A stretch of 54,797 nt of DNA from CAWFPR01 sp963817635 (GCA_963817635.1 CAWFPR010000030.1:1-54797), one strand, 5' to 3'. Shown: positions 32,885 through 42,689, counted from the first letter of the stretch. Notes: generated by a model not told the origin, from the letters alone. Translations and numbers: made by a program.

Positions 32885-33442
32885 TCAGCGATGCTGCGCG
32901 GCGGACCAGCCGGGCAGGAGTTCCTGCGTCACCTGCACCGTCACGGCGCGCGCGGCGTCGGTCTCGTGCCGATCGACGCCGACCCCGAAACCGATCCGAT
33001 GGAACAGCGCATCCATCGTCCGGTTGTCGACGACGTCCGGCGCCCCGGCGACCTCGCGCGCGTGCTGCAGCTCGTGGCCGATGGTCGCGGTCCGATCCCA
33101 CGGGCTGAGGTCCCCGCGAATCAGGATGCGCATGTATCGGTACGCGCCGACGCTGGTGACGAAGTGGATTTCACCCTCGAGGGGCGCGACCATGTTGGGG
33201 GGGGTCGAGATGTAGACGATGAGATCGGAACGAGCGATGGCGTCGACGAGCGACCGGAATGTCGGCGAGCGCTCGATCCCGTAGGCAATTGCGGCTTCTA
33301 TGCGCGGGTCGGTGGCCCGGACGTGCGAGCGCTCGACGGTGATTGTGTCGCGCGCGCCCAGGGTCCCGCTGCCGGCCAGCACCGCGCACGCGGTCGCGGC
33401 CGCGCACAGTGCAGCGCCGATTCCGGCGGTCTGACGGGGCAC
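32885..33442 (-). CDS. Exported protein with HExxH-type motif, unknown function
   Basis: About 185 residues if started at GTG 33442 (VPRQTAGIGAALCAAATACA), which gives an N-terminal hydrophobic export signal. The domain contains IVYISTPPNMVAPLEGEIHF and ATIGHELQHAREVAGAPDVV. The HELQH segment fits the HExxH zinc-metallopeptidase pattern, with downstream His and Glu residues as possible third ligands. The start is uncertain: the open frame extends to 33628 and the alternative frame also has a plausible hydrophobic start. No family name can be given. Confidence 0.65.
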   Translation of the reverse strand: MPRQTAGIGAALCAAATACAVLAGSGTLGARDTITVERSHVRATDPRIEAAIAYGIERSPTFRSLVDAIARSDLIVYISTPPNMVAPLEGEIHFVTSVGAYRYMRILIRGDLSPWDRTATIGHELQHAREVAGAPDVVDNRTMDALFHRIGFGVGVDRHETDAARAVTVQVTQELLPGWSAAQHR

Positions 33443-33565
33443 GACGCCAGAGAGGCAACACGAATGCCACCGGGAGCCTCGTGGAAATGGCCTGAATCGC
33501 GCGTCGCGTGCGGATCGCTGACGGTTTTTCGTCACACGACACGGTTCACCGGACGCACCGAGTCG

Positions 33566-33571
33566 TATTAG
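33566..33571 (+). promoter_or_regulatory. Possible -10 box (TATTAG)
   Basis: TATTAG lies 50 nt before ATG 33621, with TTCACC 15 nt upstream as a poor -35. The gene has a GAGGAG Shine-Dalgarno, so this would be a leadered mRNA. Weak. Confidence 0.25.
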
Positions 33572-33620
33572 ACTGCGCGGGACAACGTCACCGGACTGAC
33601 CGAGCCAGCGAGGAGCCGCG

Positions 33621-34247
33621 ATGGCCACCAGGGATCCGCGGGTCGATGCCTACATCGCCCGGGCACAACCCTTCGCACGACCGATCCTGACCCACTTCCG
33701 CAAGACCGTGCACGCCGCGTGTCCCGAAGTCGAGGAAACGATGAAATGGCGTTTCCCGCACTTCGATTACAAGGGCATGCTGTGCAGCATCGCTTCGTTC
33801 AAGGAGCACTGCGCGATCACCTTCTGGAAGGCGGCGCTGCTGCAGGACAGCGGCATTCCCGCCACCGCGAAGACCGCCATGGGGCAGTTCGGCCGCATCA
33901 CGTCCGTCTCGGAGCTGCCGCCTGGGAAGGTGCTGACGGCGCTGGTCCGCAGGGCTGCCGCGCTCAACGACTCGGGCGTGAAGACACCGCGGCGCCCGCG
34001 GGCCGCCAGGGCGCCACTCAATCCGCCGCCAGCCTTCGTTGCGGCACTGAAGAAGAACAGGAAAGCCCGGGCGACGTACGACGCGCTCCCGCCCAGCCAC
34101 CGCCGCGAGTATCTCGAATGGATCGTCGAGGCGAAGACGGAGCCCACGCGCGAGCGCCGGATTGCCACGGCCGTCGAGTGGCTCGCCGATGGCAAGTCGC
34201 GCAACTGGAAGTACGAAGGGAACAGGAAGCGCCATGGTGAATCGTAG
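33621..34247 (+). CDS. YdeI/OmpD-associated family protein (DUF1801 plus YdeI C-terminus)
   Basis: 208 residues, intact, ATG 33621 with GAGGAG. The N-terminal DUF1801-like part starts DPRVDAYIARAQPFARPILT and contains VEETMKWRFPHFDYKGMLCS. The C-terminal bacteriocin-protection/YdeI part includes PAFVAALKKNRKARATYDAL and SHRREYLEWIVEAKTEPTRE. It is cytosolic with an unknown molecular role; homologues are linked to stress or antimicrobial peptide resistance. Its 3' end overlaps the next gene by 14 bp. Confidence 0.88.
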   Translation: MATRDPRVDAYIARAQPFARPILTHFRKTVHAACPEVEETMKWRFPHFDYKGMLCSIASFKEHCAITFWKAALLQDSGIPATAKTAMGQFGRITSVSELPPGKVLTALVRRAAALNDSGVKTPRRPRAARAPLNPPPAFVAALKKNRKARATYDALPPSHRREYLEWIVEAKTEPTRERRIATAVEWLADGKSRNWKYEGNRKRHGES

Positions 34248-35166
34248 ATACATGCTGAGCGTTCTGGCCGCCCTGATACTGGCCGCCACCTATCCGTTTC
34301 AGCCGTCGGCCCAGACGCCGGCGGCCGCGCCTGAATACGGGCCGCCGAAGGGGACGCTGGTGATTGTCGGCGGCGGTGCCACCGACGGCACCGGCATCGT
34401 CGAGAAGTTCATCGAACTGGCCGGCGGGGCTGACGCGAAGTTCGTCATCGTGCCGACGGCCGGCGGGAATCGCAATGCCTCAGGAGCCCTGGTCGAGTAC
34501 AAGGAAGACGAGGTCATCGCGCCCTGGCTGCGGCGCGGATTGAAGAACGTCCGGATGCTCCACACCGCCGACCCCAAGGTCGCCGACACGGAGGCATTCG
34601 TGAACGTGCTGCGCGAGGCCAACGCCGTGTGGTTCAACGGCGGCCGGCAGTGGAACATCGTCGATTCGTATGCGAACACGCTGACATATCGCGAGTTCCA
34701 CAAGGTGCTGGAGCGCGGCGGCGTGATCGGCGGGAGTTCGGCCGGCGCGACGATCCAGGGGGAGTACCTCGTGCGCGGCGACACGTCGGGTCCGCAGGTG
34801 ATGATGACCGCCGAGCCGAACCATCAGGAAGGATTCAAGTTCCTGCGAGGCGTCGCGATCGATCAGCACATCAACACGCGCAATCGGTGGGACGATCTCG
34901 ACGCCGTCATCCAGAAGTACCCGACGCTGCTCGGCATCGGGCTCTCGGAAGGCACCGCCATCATCGTCCAGGGCGACACGTTCGAAGTGATGGGCAAGTG
35001 GAAGGCCGCGATCCACGACAACACGCGGCTGTACCAGCCGTGGGAAAAGCCGTACTACGTGCTGTCGGCCGGCGACGTCTACAACATGAAGACGCGCAAG
35101 ATCGAGAAGCTGGGCATCGGCGCCACACCCCCGCAGCGCGGACGGGGGAGGGCTCAACGCCCCTGA
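34234..35166 (+). CDS. Cyanophycinase-like S51 serine peptidase, exported
   Basis: 310 residues, ATG 34234 with AGGAAG upstream, overlapping the previous gene. A signal peptide (MVNRRYMLSVLAALILAATY) precedes an S51 domain: GTLVIVGGGATDGTGIVEKF, FVIVPTAGGNRNASGA, NAVWFNGGRQWNIVDSYA, and the nucleophile elbow GGSSAGA with Ser169. GVAIDQHINTRNRWDDLDAV carries the conserved His region. Family members cut beta-Asp-Arg bonds of cyanophycin (releasing Asp-Arg dipeptides) or Asp-dipeptides. An exported form suggests scavenging; the substrate is not proven. Heptamer repeats follow its stop. Confidence 0.9.
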   Translation: MVNRRYMLSVLAALILAATYPFQPSAQTPAAAPEYGPPKGTLVIVGGGATDGTGIVEKFIELAGGADAKFVIVPTAGGNRNASGALVEYKEDEVIAPWLRRGLKNVRMLHTADPKVADTEAFVNVLREANAVWFNGGRQWNIVDSYANTLTYREFHKVLERGGVIGGSSAGATIQGEYLVRGDTSGPQVMMTAEPNHQEGFKFLRGVAIDQHINTRNRWDDLDAVIQKYPTLLGIGLSEGTAIIVQGDTFEVMGKWKAAIHDNTRLYQPWEKPYYVLSAGDVYNMKTRKIEKLGIGATPPQRGRGRAQRP

Positions 35167-35193
35167 GCCTTGAGCCCTGAGCCTTGAGCCCTA
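35161..35193. repeat. Heptamer array CCCTGAG/CCTTGAG between convergent stops
   Basis: Four tandem heptamers (CCCTGAG, CCTTGAG, CCCTGAG, CCTTGAG; 35161-35188) and CCCTA. The first copy contains the TGA of the S51 gene and the tail contains the minus-strand TAG of the next gene. Same unit and register as 24271-24318. Confidence 0.88.
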
Positions 35194-36618
35194 CTTCACC
35201 GCTGCGACCTTTCTGATCCAGGTCGTGATCGCAGCGAGGGCCGACGGCGAGATCGTTTCTTCGATCGCGGCGTACTCGCTTGGCGAACCGGTGGTTGCGG
35301 TCTGGAACAGGTGGTTCAGCCCCGGCAGGTGCATGACGGTCGCCTGCCTGTTGCCGCCGGCCTTCAGCGCCGCGTCAATCGCATCGAGGTTCGGCTCGTA
35401 CGGCACCTGGAGATCGCGCTCGCCGTTGATGGCGAGGACCGGGCACGTCACCTTCGAGAGCACCGGCCGCGGGTCGTAGCCGATGAAGTAGCGGAACCAC
35501 GGGGTGGTGACCGCCTTCATCTGCGCATCCAGCATGCTGCCCGCGGCGTCCTTCTGCGGCTCGGGAACGCCTTTCAGGATTTCGTCTCTGAGCTGCTTCA
35601 GGCGCGCCGCGACGGCGGCAGGGTCCTGCTCCTCCTTCACGACCCGGAAGATCTGCTCCTGCAGCTTGCGGTTGCCCGCGATTTGCGCCTCGTTGGCGCC
35701 TCCCGCTTTCGCGATCGCGGCCGCCTGCAGGTAGAGGATCTCCTCGCCCGGCAGCCCCGGCCCCGCCATGAGGACGATGAACGCCACGTCCGGAGAGCGC
35801 ACGGCGACGATCGGCGCGATCAGCCCCCCTTCACTGTGCCCGATGAGGCCCACGCGTTTCGGATCGATGTCCTTGCGCGTCTTCAGATACGCGATGCCCG
35901 CCTGCACGTCTCCGGCGAAATCGTCGGAGGTCGACTCGCTGGTCTTCCCCGACGATCCGCCGACACCCCGGTCGTCGACCCGCAGGACGGCGATGCCACT
36001 GCGCGTCAGATGATCGGCCAGGACGAGGAACGGTTTGTGGCCGAAGATCGTCTCATCGCGATCCTCGGGTCCCGACCCGCTGATGAGAATCACGGCCGGG
36101 GCGGGCGCCGCCGTGCGCGGCAGCGTCAGCGTGCCGGCCAGCGTGACGCCGGCGGCCGTGTTCTGATAGGTGACCTGTTCGGCAGTGTACGGGAACGGAG
36201 GCGCCGGTTCCTGCGGCCGCTTCGGCGCGGCGGCCGCGCCGCGCTCCAGCGTCAGGGGCAGTGACGCGCCCCCCTGCAGCCAGTGCCCCTCGAGCCGTCG
36301 CCCATCGTCCGACAGCCGGCCTTCGAAGGCCGCCGCGGGCGTCTTCATCTCCAGGCGCACGGCGGGGCCGACGACCGTGACGGTCTCGAAACGGAGGCCC
36401 ATCGCCCCCTGGTCGAGACTGTCGAGCGTTCCGGTCAGCTGGCCCGACGCGTCCCGCTTGATATGGATCGCGAGGCGAAGGGCCGGTCCCCCGGTCGCCA
36501 GCGTTCCCTGCCAGTCCCCTTCAATCGTCGCCGCGGCCGTGGGCTGTTGCGCGTGCGGCGCGCCGGCTCCCATCGCGGCGAGGCACACGCAGACGAGCGC
36601 AACTCGGTGAATATCCAT
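35191..36618 (-). CDS. Secreted alpha/beta hydrolase (EstA/S9-like esterase)
   Basis: 475 residues, intact. ATG 36618 begins MDIHRVALVCVCLAAMGAGA (signal peptide). An N-terminal beta domain (about 30-130; IEGDWQGTLATGGPALRLAI) precedes the hydrolase fold: ILISGSGPEDRDE, RVDDRGVGGSSGKTSESTSD, nucleophile Ser in LIGHSEGGLIAP, acid Asp in INGERDLQVPYEP, His in LPGLNHLFQ. This layout is frequent in predicted secreted esterases or peptidases. The substrate is unknown. A TAGAAT box is 9 nt from the start and no Shine-Dalgarno is seen. Confidence 0.9.
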   Translation of the reverse strand: MDIHRVALVCVCLAAMGAGAPHAQQPTAAATIEGDWQGTLATGGPALRLAIHIKRDASGQLTGTLDSLDQGAMGLRFETVTVVGPAVRLEMKTPAAAFEGRLSDDGRRLEGHWLQGGASLPLTLERGAAAAPKRPQEPAPPFPYTAEQVTYQNTAAGVTLAGTLTLPRTAAPAPAVILISGSGPEDRDETIFGHKPFLVLADHLTRSGIAVLRVDDRGVGGSSGKTSESTSDDFAGDVQAGIAYLKTRKDIDPKRVGLIGHSEGGLIAPIVAVRSPDVAFIVLMAGPGLPGEEILYLQAAAIAKAGGANEAQIAGNRKLQEQIFRVVKEEQDPAAVAARLKQLRDEILKGVPEPQKDAAGSMLDAQMKAVTTPWFRYFIGYDPRPVLSKVTCPVLAINGERDLQVPYEPNLDAIDAALKAGGNRQATVMHLPGLNHLFQTATTGSPSEYAAIEETISPSALAAITTWIRKVAAVK

Positions 36619-36627
36619 GACGCCGCG

Positions 36628-36633
36628 ATTCTA
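36628..36633 (-). promoter_or_regulatory. -10 box (TAGAAT), near-leaderless
   Basis: TAGAAT on the minus strand lies 9 nt before ATG 36618. The TAGAATCG context resembles the box at 3838. Confidence 0.45.
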
Positions 36634-36711
36634 CTCCTCCGGAATCGAATCGGGGAGGCCCCCGGAGGCGACGCCAGGCTGGGCGCCTGAGCGGCAGTCG
36701 CCCGCCTGACG

Positions 36712-36729
36712 TATGATTCGGTGCGGAGG
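36712..36729 (+). promoter_or_regulatory. -10 TATGAT and RBS GGAGG for the M14 peptidase
   Basis: TATGAT at 36712-36717 and GGAGG at 36725-36729 before ATG 36735 predict a leader of about 11 nt with a Shine-Dalgarno at its start. Confidence 0.5.
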
Positions 36730-36734
36730 TTTCC

Positions 36735-39574
36735 ATGCTCCGCTCGTTCCTCGTGGCGGCGCTCGTGGTGTCCACGAGCCTCGCGCCTTCGCCGCAATCC
36801 GCTCGTCGGTCCACGACGCAGTCACCCGACCAGTTCTTCGGCTTCCACATCGGCGCCGACGGCGAACTGGCTCGCTACCCGAAGATCCTCGAATATCTCC
36901 AGCATCTCTCGAAGACGACCGATCGCGTCAAGTACCAGGAAGTCGGCAAGACGACGATGGGGAACCCGTACGTGCTGGCGACGATCAGCGCGCCGGAAAA
37001 CCTCGCGAAGCTGGATCGCCTGATCGAGATCAATCGCCGGCTGGCGGATCCCCGCGGGCTCTCCGACGCGCAGGCCGCGCAGTTGTCGCAGGAGGGCCGC
37101 GCCTTCTACTTCGTGTACGGCAGCATCCACTCGACGGAGGTCGGCAATACGCAGGCGCTGATCGAGGTGGCGCACCGCCTGGCGACGGACACCAGCCAGC
37201 CGATCAGGCAGATCCTCGACAACGTCGTCGTGCTGCTCGTGCCGTCGCAGAACCCGGACGGGCAGTACCTCGTGATCGATCACTGGTACAAGACGAAGGG
37301 CACGCCGTTCAATCGCGTCTACCCGGACCTCTACCACAAGTACGTCGGGCACGACGACAACCGCGACTGGTTCATGTTCACGCAGAAGGAGACGCGGCTC
37401 GCGCTGGAGATCCAGAACACCTATAAGCCGATCATCACGCACGACATGCACCAGATGGGATCGGGCGGCGCGCGCATCTTCGTGCCGCCGTTCGACGATC
37501 CCCACGATCCGAACGTGCACCCGATCATCGCGCAGGGCATCATGACCGTCGGGCAGGCGATGGCGTCGGCGCTGGTGGCGGAAGGCAAAGGGGGTGTCGA
37601 GTTCCTGTCGCGCTACGATCTCTGGACGCCCGCGCGGCAGGTACATGGTCTACCATGGCCAGCCGCGCATCCTCACCGAGATCGCCAGCGTCAACCTCGC
37701 CGACCCGCTCGTCAACGCGAACGGCGCACCGATGGGGCCGCAGGAGGCCCGCTGGAACTTCCCGCTTCCCTACACGAAGAGCGAATGGCGCCTCCGCGAC
37801 ATCGTGGACTATTCCGACACCGTCGCGTTTGCCGGCATGTCGTACGTCGCGAAGTACCCGTACCGAATGGCTCCGCAATTTCTACCGGATCCACGCCGAC
37901 TGGGTGAATCGGACGGCGGCGCCGTACGCGTTCGTCGTGCCCGCCGACCAGCGCGATCCGTTCGAGACGCGGGAGATGCTCGACATCCTGCGGCTCGGCG
38001 ACGTCGAGATCCACAGGGCCACAGGCTCGTTCACGGCCGCCGCACGGCAGTACCCGGCGGGCTCGTGGGTGATCAAGGTCGCGCAGCCGTCCGGCGCGTT
38101 CGCCAAGACGATGCTCGAGCGGCAGAACTATCCGGACCTGCGGCAGTTCCCCGGCGGGCCGCCGAAGGCGCCGTACGACGTGACGGGCCATACGCTCTGG
38201 ATGCTGATGGGGGTGACGGTCGACCAGATCGAACAGCCGTTCGACGCGCCCCTGGTGGCGTGGACGGCGGAAGCGGTCAAGGCCGCTCCCGTTGCCTCCC
38301 CCGGATGGGCCTACGCCATCGGGCCAGAGTCGAACATCGGTTACGTCATGGCGGCTCGTCTCCAGGCAGCGAAGGTCCCGGTCTACCGGGCCGCGACGGC
38401 GTTCGACGGGAACGGGCGCACCTTTGCTCCAGGCACATGGCTGGTACCCGCCGTCAGCGATGCCGCGCGCATCGTCAGCGAGACGGCCGCCACCGGTGGC
38501 ATCACACCGGCCGGGCTGGCGAAGGCGCCGGCCGTGGACGCCTATCGCCTCAAGCCCGGGACGCGCGTCGGATTGTGGCGCGCGGCGAACAACATGCCGG
38601 GCGGCTGGATGAAGTGGCTGTTCGAGCAGTATCAGATCAACTTCCGCGAAGTGGCATCCACCGATGTGCCCGATCTCGCGGCCAGGTACGACGCCATCGT
38701 CCTGCCAGATGGAACGAGCCGTGCCTCGATCGTGCGGGGTCTCGATCCGCAGAGGAACGACAAGGAGTGGACCTGGGCGTACGGCGTCGGCGAAGAGGGG
38801 TGGACGTCACTCGCGGACTGGGTGAGGAACGGAGGCACGCTCGTCGCCGTCGGCTCGGCCGTCGACACCGCGCGCGAACTGCTCGATCTGCCGATCGAAA
38901 AGGCGCTGCCCGAGCCTGCCGGGCGCGGCGGACGCGGCGGAGCGGCGGCCGCGCAGGGAAGCGGGCGTGGAACGGCGGTGAACGATCCGACGCGCGTGCT
39001 GCGCGATGCCTTCGCGAGCCCCGCGCAGCTCGACGCCGCCCTGCGCGAGCGCGTGATCGACCCGACGTCGCTGTTCTATTGTCCGGGTTCGCTCCTCCAG
39101 AACGAGTTCAATCCCTCGCATCCTGTCGCGTTCGGGATGCCGAAGGCGTGGCCCGTGTTCTTCGAATCCGACCAGGCATGGCGCCTGCGTCCAGGCTTCG
39201 ACATCCAGGCTGAAGTCGTCTCGCGGTATCCGAAGGAGGGACGAATCCTCCAGAGCGGCTGGCTGCTCGGCGAGGACCTCCTGCGCGACCAGGCCAACGT
39301 CATCGCGTTCCACGTTGGCAGGGGCTACGTCGTCACGATGGGCAGCCAGGTGGACTTCCGCGCGCAGCCGCGCGCGACGTTCAAGCTGCTTTTCAATGCG
39401 ATCTTCCACGGATCCGTCGACGCGGGTGAGCGCCAGCGAGCTGGCAAAACTCGCCAGGAGTGGACTAGACGCGACTGTTCGCACCAGCGCCGACTTCGCT
39501 GTGCCCGGCGCCTGCGGCGGAATCACGGCCGTCGGTTCGTGCAGCGCCCGGGTGGCCGCCGTTGGTCCGAGTGA
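36735..39574 (+). CDS. M14-family zinc carboxypeptidase, large exported form (two or more frame changes)
   Basis: About 945 codons. A signal peptide (MLRSFLVAALVVSTSLAPS) precedes an M14 domain with zinc ligands in YGSIHSTEVGN (HxxE) and THDMHQMGSGG, plus QNPDGQYLVIDHWY. Frame changes near 37638 and 37870 restore YMVYHGQPRILTEIASVN and LRNFYRIHADWVNRTAAPYA. The C-terminal half (about 38000-39400) is a GATase1/DUF4350-like region (YDAIVLPDGTSRASIVRG) and ends near FKLLFNAIFHG. The last 45 or so residues are low-complexity Arg-rich and may be out of frame. It probably trims peptides in the periplasm. Confidence 0.87.
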
Positions 39575-39579
39575 TATAG
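39574..39579 (+). promoter_or_regulatory. -10-like box (TATAGT) for the ABC pair
   Basis: TATAGT overlaps the preceding stop and lies 30 nt before ATG 39610. No Shine-Dalgarno is evident in the interval. Confidence 0.35.
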
Positions 39580-39609
39580 TCGCGGCGTCCCATTTACCCC
39601 GGTGCCCCA

Positions 39610-40511
39610 ATGAGCATCGTCGCCTTCAGCGACCTGACGAAGAGTTATGGCGAGACACCGGCGCTCCGCGGTGTCTCGTTCGACGTGCACCAGGCGGCGA
39701 GATCTTCGGACTTCTCGGGCCGAACGGCGCCGGCAAGAGCACGCTGATTCGCATCCTGATGGACATCATCCGCCCCGACAGCGGTGACGTCCGTCTGTTC
39801 GGCGAGCCGCGGTCGCGCGGGCACCTCGATCGGCTCGGCTACCTTCCCGAGGAACGCGGCCTCTACACCAAGCTCCCGGTCGTCGAAGTCATGACCTACT
39901 TCGGCGCGCTCAAGGGGTTGTCGCGCGCCGAGGCGCACAGGCGCGCGCTCGTCTGGCTCGAGAAAGTGGAATTGCCGCAGGTCGCCACTTGGAAGATCGA
40001 ACGGCTCAGCAAGGGGATGAGCCAGAAGGTCCAGATCGCGGCGACGCTCCTGAGCGAGCCGGACGTGTGCGTCCTGGACGAGCCGACGACCGGGCTCGAT
40101 CCGGTCAACGTGCGGCTCGTGCAGGATCTGCTGGTGGAGCGCCGGCAGAACGGCAAGACCACGATTCTCTCCACGCATCAGATGAGCCAGGTCGAAGCGC
40201 TCTGCGATCGCGTGGCCTTGATCGACCACGGGCAGTTGATGGTGTACGGCGCGGTCGACGAAGTGAGGCGGCGGTATTCCCGGCCTGAAGTCCGCGTGCA
40301 CGCCCACGGCACGCTGCCGGCCGTCTCCGCCGCCGCCGCTACCCGGCAGGAAGACGACGGGTCGTGGCGCGTCACGCTCGGCAACGGGGTGCAGCCCGCC
40401 GACCTCCTTCGGGCGCTCGTCGATGCGGGCGCCAGCATCGACCGCTTCGAACAGGTGCTCGCGCCGATGGAGGACATCTTTCTTCGCGTGGTGCGGGAGG
40501 GACGGGCATGA
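39610..40511 (+). CDS. NatA-like ABC transporter ATPase (one frameshift)
   Basis: ATG 39610 starts MSIVAFSDLTKSYGETPALR. One base is missing near 39695 in a GGCGGC run, just before EIFGLLGPNGAGKST (Walker A). Then come LSKGMSQKVQIAATLL (signature region), VCVLDEPTTGLDP (Walker B) and ILSTHQMSQVEALCD (H-loop). A C-terminal DUF4162-like segment (about 40290-40500; QPADLLRALVDAGASIDRFE) is typical of NatA/YhaQ-type ATPases. It pairs with the permease that follows through an ATGA overlap. Confidence 0.93.
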
Positions 40512-41831
40512 GCCGCTGGCGCCGGATTTGGACCGTGGCGACCTTCGAGTTCCTTGCGGCCGTGAAGCGCCGCGGCTACCTCATCGCGACATTCGGCATG
40601 CCGCTCTTCATGGCGATGTACGGCGCCGTCGTCGGGCTCCCGGCCTACTACGCCGGCAAGCATGCGGAGGAGCCGGCCGTGTGGGGCGTCGTCGATGGGG
40701 CCGGGCTGCTGGGCCTGGACGGCGACGCGCGCGCGGCGACGCAGGTGCCGGACGAACTTCGGCAGACGCTCGAGGCCGCGGGACAGAGCGCGGCGCTCGC
40801 CCGGCTGCGCGATGGCAACATCACGTTCCGGCCGTTCGCGGGTGAGGCCGAGGCGCGCGCGGCGCTCACCGCGCGCTCGATCAAGGGATTCTACGTGCTG
40901 GCGCCAGACTATCTGGATTCCGGGAAGATCACCTACTTCACGCCGGAGTCCACCCGCCTGTCGATGTCCGAGTCGCGCGACGCGCTGTCGGACCTCGTGC
41001 GGGAGCACATGCTGGTCGGGCGCGTGGACGGGAAGGTCGCGGCGCGCGTGCTGACGCCGGTCGGCGGCATGCAGCGCTTCGCCATCACGCGCAGCGGCGC
41101 CGTCGTGGACGCGGGCGCGACCGCCACGATCGTCCGCATCGTCCTCCCGGTGGCCTTCATGGTGCTGTTCCTGATGTCGGTGCTGATGACGTCCGGGCTA
41201 TCTGATGCAGGGCACCGCGACCGAGAAGGAAAACAAGGTCGTCGACGTCCTGCTCGCTTCCGCGCGGCCGGACGAGGTGCTCGCCGGCAAGCTGATTGGC
41301 CTGGGAGGCGCGGGGCTGCTCCAGGTGTCGCTGTGGCTCGTGTTCCTGTTCGTCGCCGGCATCGGCATCGTGCCGATCATCCTCGCGACGCACGTGCAGG
41401 TGCCCTGGCTGGGCCTGGCGCTCGCGCTGCCGCTCTTCATCATCTCGTTCCTGTTCTTCGGCAGCCTCATGCTCGGCACGGGATCGCTCGGCTCGAACAT
41501 GCGCGAGGCGCAGCAGCTGGCGATGGTGTGGTCGCTGACGGCGGCGCTCCCGCTGATGATGATGGCGCTCATCGTCCAGGATCCACACGGGGTCGCCGCG
41601 CGCGTCATGACATGGCTGCCGTTCACCTCGGCGGCGGTCGTCGTGCTGCGGGCGAGCCTGGATCCGTCGGCGCTGGCCTGGTGGGAGATTGTCGGGGCCT
41701 TCGCGGTGCTCATCGGTGCGACCTGGCTGGCAATCGGCCTGGGTGCCAGGTTGTTCCGCGTGGGGCTGCTCAGCTCCGGCGCCCGCCCGTCCTTCCGCGA
41801 AATCATGAAACAGGCGCGGCTTCGGACGTAG
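40508..41831 (+). CDS. NatB-like ABC-2 permease (one frameshift)
   Basis: About 440 residues from ATG 40508, overlapping the ATPase stop as ATGA. It has an N-terminal helix (FEFLAAVKRRGYLIATFGMP), an extracytoplasmic domain of about 200 residues, then five to six membrane helices. The frame change near 41198 (an extra G in CCGGG) restores GYLMQGTATEKENKVVDVLL, a hallmark of the ABC2_membrane_3/NatB family. It would form a two-gene exporter with the NatA-like ATPase. B. subtilis NatAB exports sodium; the substrate here is unknown. Confidence 0.9.
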
Positions 41832-41860
41832 CCCGGAGGGCGGCGATTGCGGTCGGGCGC

Positions 41861-41866
41861 TAAGAT
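41861..41866 (+). promoter_or_regulatory. -10 box (TAAGAT) for kynA, near-leaderless
   Basis: TAAGAT lies 10 nt before ATG 41877. An earlier in-frame ATG at 41865 overlaps this box and would lie outside the transcript. Confidence 0.4.
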
Positions 41867-41876
41867 GGATTCACCC

Positions 41877-42689
41877 ATGGATACCACGCACGACAAGGAC
41901 GCTCAGGCGGCCCTCACATACGCCGCATACCTCCGGGTCGACGACCTGCTCGGCCTCCAGCGGTGCCGCTCCGCCGGACCCGAACACGACGAAATGCTCT
42001 TCATCGTCATTCACCAGGTGTACGAGCTGTGGTTCAAGGAGCTGCTGCACGAGCTCGACCGCGTGCGCCGCCTGCTCGAACAGGACGATGCCTTCCGCGC
42101 CCAGCACACCCTCAAGCGGGTCCTGACGATCCTGAAGGTCATGGTCGCGCAGCTCGACATTATCGAGACCATGACACCGCTCGAATTCCTGAGCTTCCGG
42201 GACCGCCTGGAAGAGGCGAGCGGGTTTCAGTCCGACCAGTTCCGCCAGCTCGAGTTCCTCCTCGGTTTCAAGTCGGCGACGGCGATGGAGCGATTCTCGC
42301 CCGGTAGCCGTGCCCGCACCGATCTCGAGCGCCGCTGGCGCGAACCGACGATCTGGGACGCGTTCCTGGAGTACCTCAATGGCGAAGGGTACACGATTCC
42401 GGCCGGGCTCACCGACCGCGACGTGACCTTGCCGATCGAGCCCTCGCCGGACCTCCAGGACATCCTCATCGACATCTATCGAGCCGACCCGAAGAACAGC
42501 GAATTCTGCGAGCGGCTCGTCGACCTGGACGAAGGATTCCAGGAGTGGCGGTACCGCCACGTCAAGATGGTGCAGCGTACGATTGGCGTCAAGCCGGGCA
42601 CGGGTGGCTCGGTGGGCGTGCGGTATCTGGAGACGACGCTCGGCCGTACGGCGTTTCCCGATTTGTGGGAGATCAGGGGATCGTTGTAG
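41877..42689 (+). CDS. kynA: Tryptophan 2,3-dioxygenase
   Basis: 270 residues, intact. This cytosolic haem enzyme opens tryptophan to N-formylkynurenine, the first step of the kynurenine route. Family landmarks are LTYAAYLRVDDLLGLQRCRS, the distal His region FIVIHQVYELWFKELLHELD, the block ETMTPLEFLSFRDRLEEASG, and the proximal haem-ligand His in WRYRHVKMVQRTIG. The substrate loop KPGTGGSVGVRYLE is also present. I prefer ATG 41877 (MDTTHDKDAQAALTYA) because a TAAGAT box covers the alternative ATG at 41865. No kynureninase or other pathway gene is adjacent. It overlaps a convergent gene by 17 bp. Confidence 0.96.
   Translation: MDTTHDKDAQAALTYAAYLRVDDLLGLQRCRSAGPEHDEMLFIVIHQVYELWFKELLHELDRVRRLLEQDDAFRAQHTLKRVLTILKVMVAQLDIIETMTPLEFLSFRDRLEEASGFQSDQFRQLEFLLGFKSATAMERFSPGSRARTDLERRWREPTIWDAFLEYLNGEGYTIPAGLTDRDVTLPIEPSPDLQDILIDIYRADPKNSEFCERLVDLDEGFQEWRYRHVKMVQRTIGVKPGTGGSVGVRYLETTLGRTAFPDLWEIRGSL

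Noticed and set aside
41865..41876. Earlier ATG start for kynA at 41865 (four extra residues)
   Set aside because: The ATG overlaps the TAAGAT box; ATG 41877 fits the promoter spacing. The choice is not certain.
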